From Phycisphaerae bacterium (GTDB lineage Bacteria; Planctomycetota; Phycisphaerae; Sedimentisphaerales; UBA12454): DNA of 6,573 bases. Within the stretch, counting starts at the first letter, position 1; every line of letters begins with the position of its first letter. The notes under the pieces are model-generated. The model made no database searches, was not told where the DNA came from, and saw only the letters and a program-made list of their open reading frames with translations. The stretch lies in contig JAQTQF010000106.1 of the NCBI GenBank assembly GCA_028712345.1, positions 1 to 6,573 of the forward strand, given 5' to 3'. Shown here piece after piece: positions 5,821 through 6,573 of this stretch. The position numbers and the translations under genes are program-made.

Positions 5821-6573
5821 TTAACTTTTAGTTTTTAAATTTTTATAAAGTTCGAGCAATTTTCTGCAATGGGTTTCGATTGAAACTTTGGATTTAATAT
5901 CATCTTCGGCAATCGCTTTTTCGGCGGCAGCGATGTTTTCGGTGTTGCAGTAAAATTTCATAGCCTCGGCCAGCGAATCGATGTCGTCGGGAGACTCGAA
6001 AACCTTTCCATGCCGCTCGGCAGTAAATAAATCCGCGGCGCCGTTGTATTTCGTAGTGATTACCGGCCTGCCGACGGCTAAAGCTTCAAGAATAAATCTG
6101 CTGGACGGGTCATAATAAGTCGGCAGAACCGCGATATCGCAAACGGCAAGCAGATAGCGAATAGAACCGGCCGGGCCGAGGAAGAGAACCTTGTCTTTAA
6201 CGCCGAATCTGCGGGCAAGTCGGCGATAGTTTGCCGCCGGGCCTCTGCCGGATACAATAATGTATGCCGGGCGTTTTGTAAATTTGCCGGTTACGACTGC
6301 AAGAGCCTTTATCAGAGAAGCAAGACCTTTGAGCCTGAAGTTGTGAGCGGCAAAGAGAAAAAATACCGGCTCGTCGGCCTGTTTGATGTCAAGTCTGCTA
6401 AGCAATTGCGAATAGAGTCTGTCAGCTTTCGCTTTATCGCAAACGGCAGGATAACGAATGCCGTTAGGTATAACGGATATTCTTTCATCGCCCAGACCAT
6501 AATATTTCCTGAACTGGCCGGCGACATATTCGGAAAGCGCCGCGATAACGGGGCCGCGGGGATTTTTGCAGAG
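5821..6573 (-). CDS. GT4-family (GT-B fold) glycosyltransferase, C-terminal part
   Basis: The frame is open to the right edge, so 250 C-terminal residues are visible and the N-terminal acceptor domain is mostly missing. A TTG at 6405 is an internal Leu codon, since the frame continues upstream with good family matches. In visible numbering, residues 9-40 hold the inter-domain segment (VIAALSEYVAGQF) and the signature ISVIPNGI (32-39). The donor-binding domain follows, with AAHNFRLKG (75-83; R80 and K82 are the likely phosphate contacts), the beta strand AYIIVSGRG, and PTYYDPSSRFILEALAVG (151-168), then RPVITTKYNGAADLF. The acidic pair is D155-x7-E163, where many GT4 enzymes have E-x7-E. The PTYYDP...LEALA.G.PVITT..NGA pattern resembles WaaG-like LPS-core transferases, so an envelope-glycan role using a nucleotide-sugar donor is likely, but the sugar and acceptor cannot be told. 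The protein ends in a Lys-rich helix. plsY follows 55 bp downstream. Confidence 0.9.
   Translation of the reverse strand, partial: LCKNPRGPVIAALSEYVAGQFRKYYGLGDERISVIPNGIRYPAVCDKAKADRLYSQLLSRLDIKQADEPVFFLFAAHNFRLKGLASLIKALAVVTGKFTKRPAYIIVSGRGPAANYRRLARRFGVKDKVLFLGPAGSIRYLLAVCDIAVLPTYYDPSSRFILEALAVGRPVITTKYNGAADLFTAERHGKVFESPDDIDSLAEAMKFYCNTENIAAAEKAIAEDDIKSKVSIETHCRKLLELYKNLKTKS

Noticed and set aside
5821..6405. A complete 194-residue glycosyltransferase starting at TTG 6405
   Set aside because: The same frame stays open upstream to 6573 and contains the conserved inter-domain ISVIPNGI motif, so the TTG is internal and the gene is cut by the window.
6312..6527. 71-codon - strand frame near the right edge with a possible membrane segment
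   Set aside because: It lies in a shifted frame over the glycosyltransferase; the correct frame continues to the edge with the VIPNG signature.

Overview
The window looks like a piece of chromosome from a planctomycete-type bacterium, most likely near the Phycisphaerae / Sedimentisphaerales. The main evidence is the gene at 1982-3052, whose C-terminal half carries the hallmarks of the planctomycete pseudopilin (DUF1559-like, H-X-DG) family. Supporting signs are a core-type trigger factor with a histone-like Lys/Ala tail, moderate GC content, and several genes without a Shine-Dalgarno site. The taxonomic call is inference from family resemblance, not a database result.

Layout: two gene groups converge at about 3053-3260. 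On the + strand are the 3' part of a large surface or secreted beta-repeat protein (2-1246), an ECF-type sigma-70 factor (1356-1982), and, overlapping it by one base (TGATG), a membrane protein (1982-3052). The membrane protein joins an anti-sigma-like cytoplasmic region to a pseudopilin-like external domain. On the - strand, read from right to left, are the C-terminal part of a GT4 glycosyltransferase (5821-6573, cut by the window edge), plsY (5121-5765), a promoter, tRNA-Gly(GCC) and its terminator (about 5029-4791), then tig (3261-4754). A 3' region full of small hairpins follows tig and ends in a terminator at 3053-3088.

How it fits together: plsY makes lysophosphatidic acid, the first step of phospholipid synthesis. 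The upstream glycosyltransferase is related to LPS-core or envelope enzymes, so this pair is envelope biosynthesis. tig and the tRNA serve translation and nascent-chain folding. The sigma/anti-sigma pair is the regulatory element and the most interesting item. The would-be anti-sigma factor has no recognisable zinc-binding HxxxCxxC motif. It uses what looks like a pseudopilin transmembrane helix plus globular domain as its sensor half, with the prepilin peptidase site replaced by the cytoplasmic region. The preceding gene encodes a beta-repeat protein of a kind that may sit with pilin-like exported proteins, so a surface-sensing circuit is possible but unproven.

Gene-free stretches: none exceeds 300 bases except 4755-5120 (366 bp), which holds the tig ribosome binding site, the tRNA terminator, the tRNA and its promoter. 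Positions 1247-1355 hold a possible promoter. Positions 3053-3260 hold the terminator and hairpin cluster. Positions 5766-5820 hold a small inverted-repeat pair.
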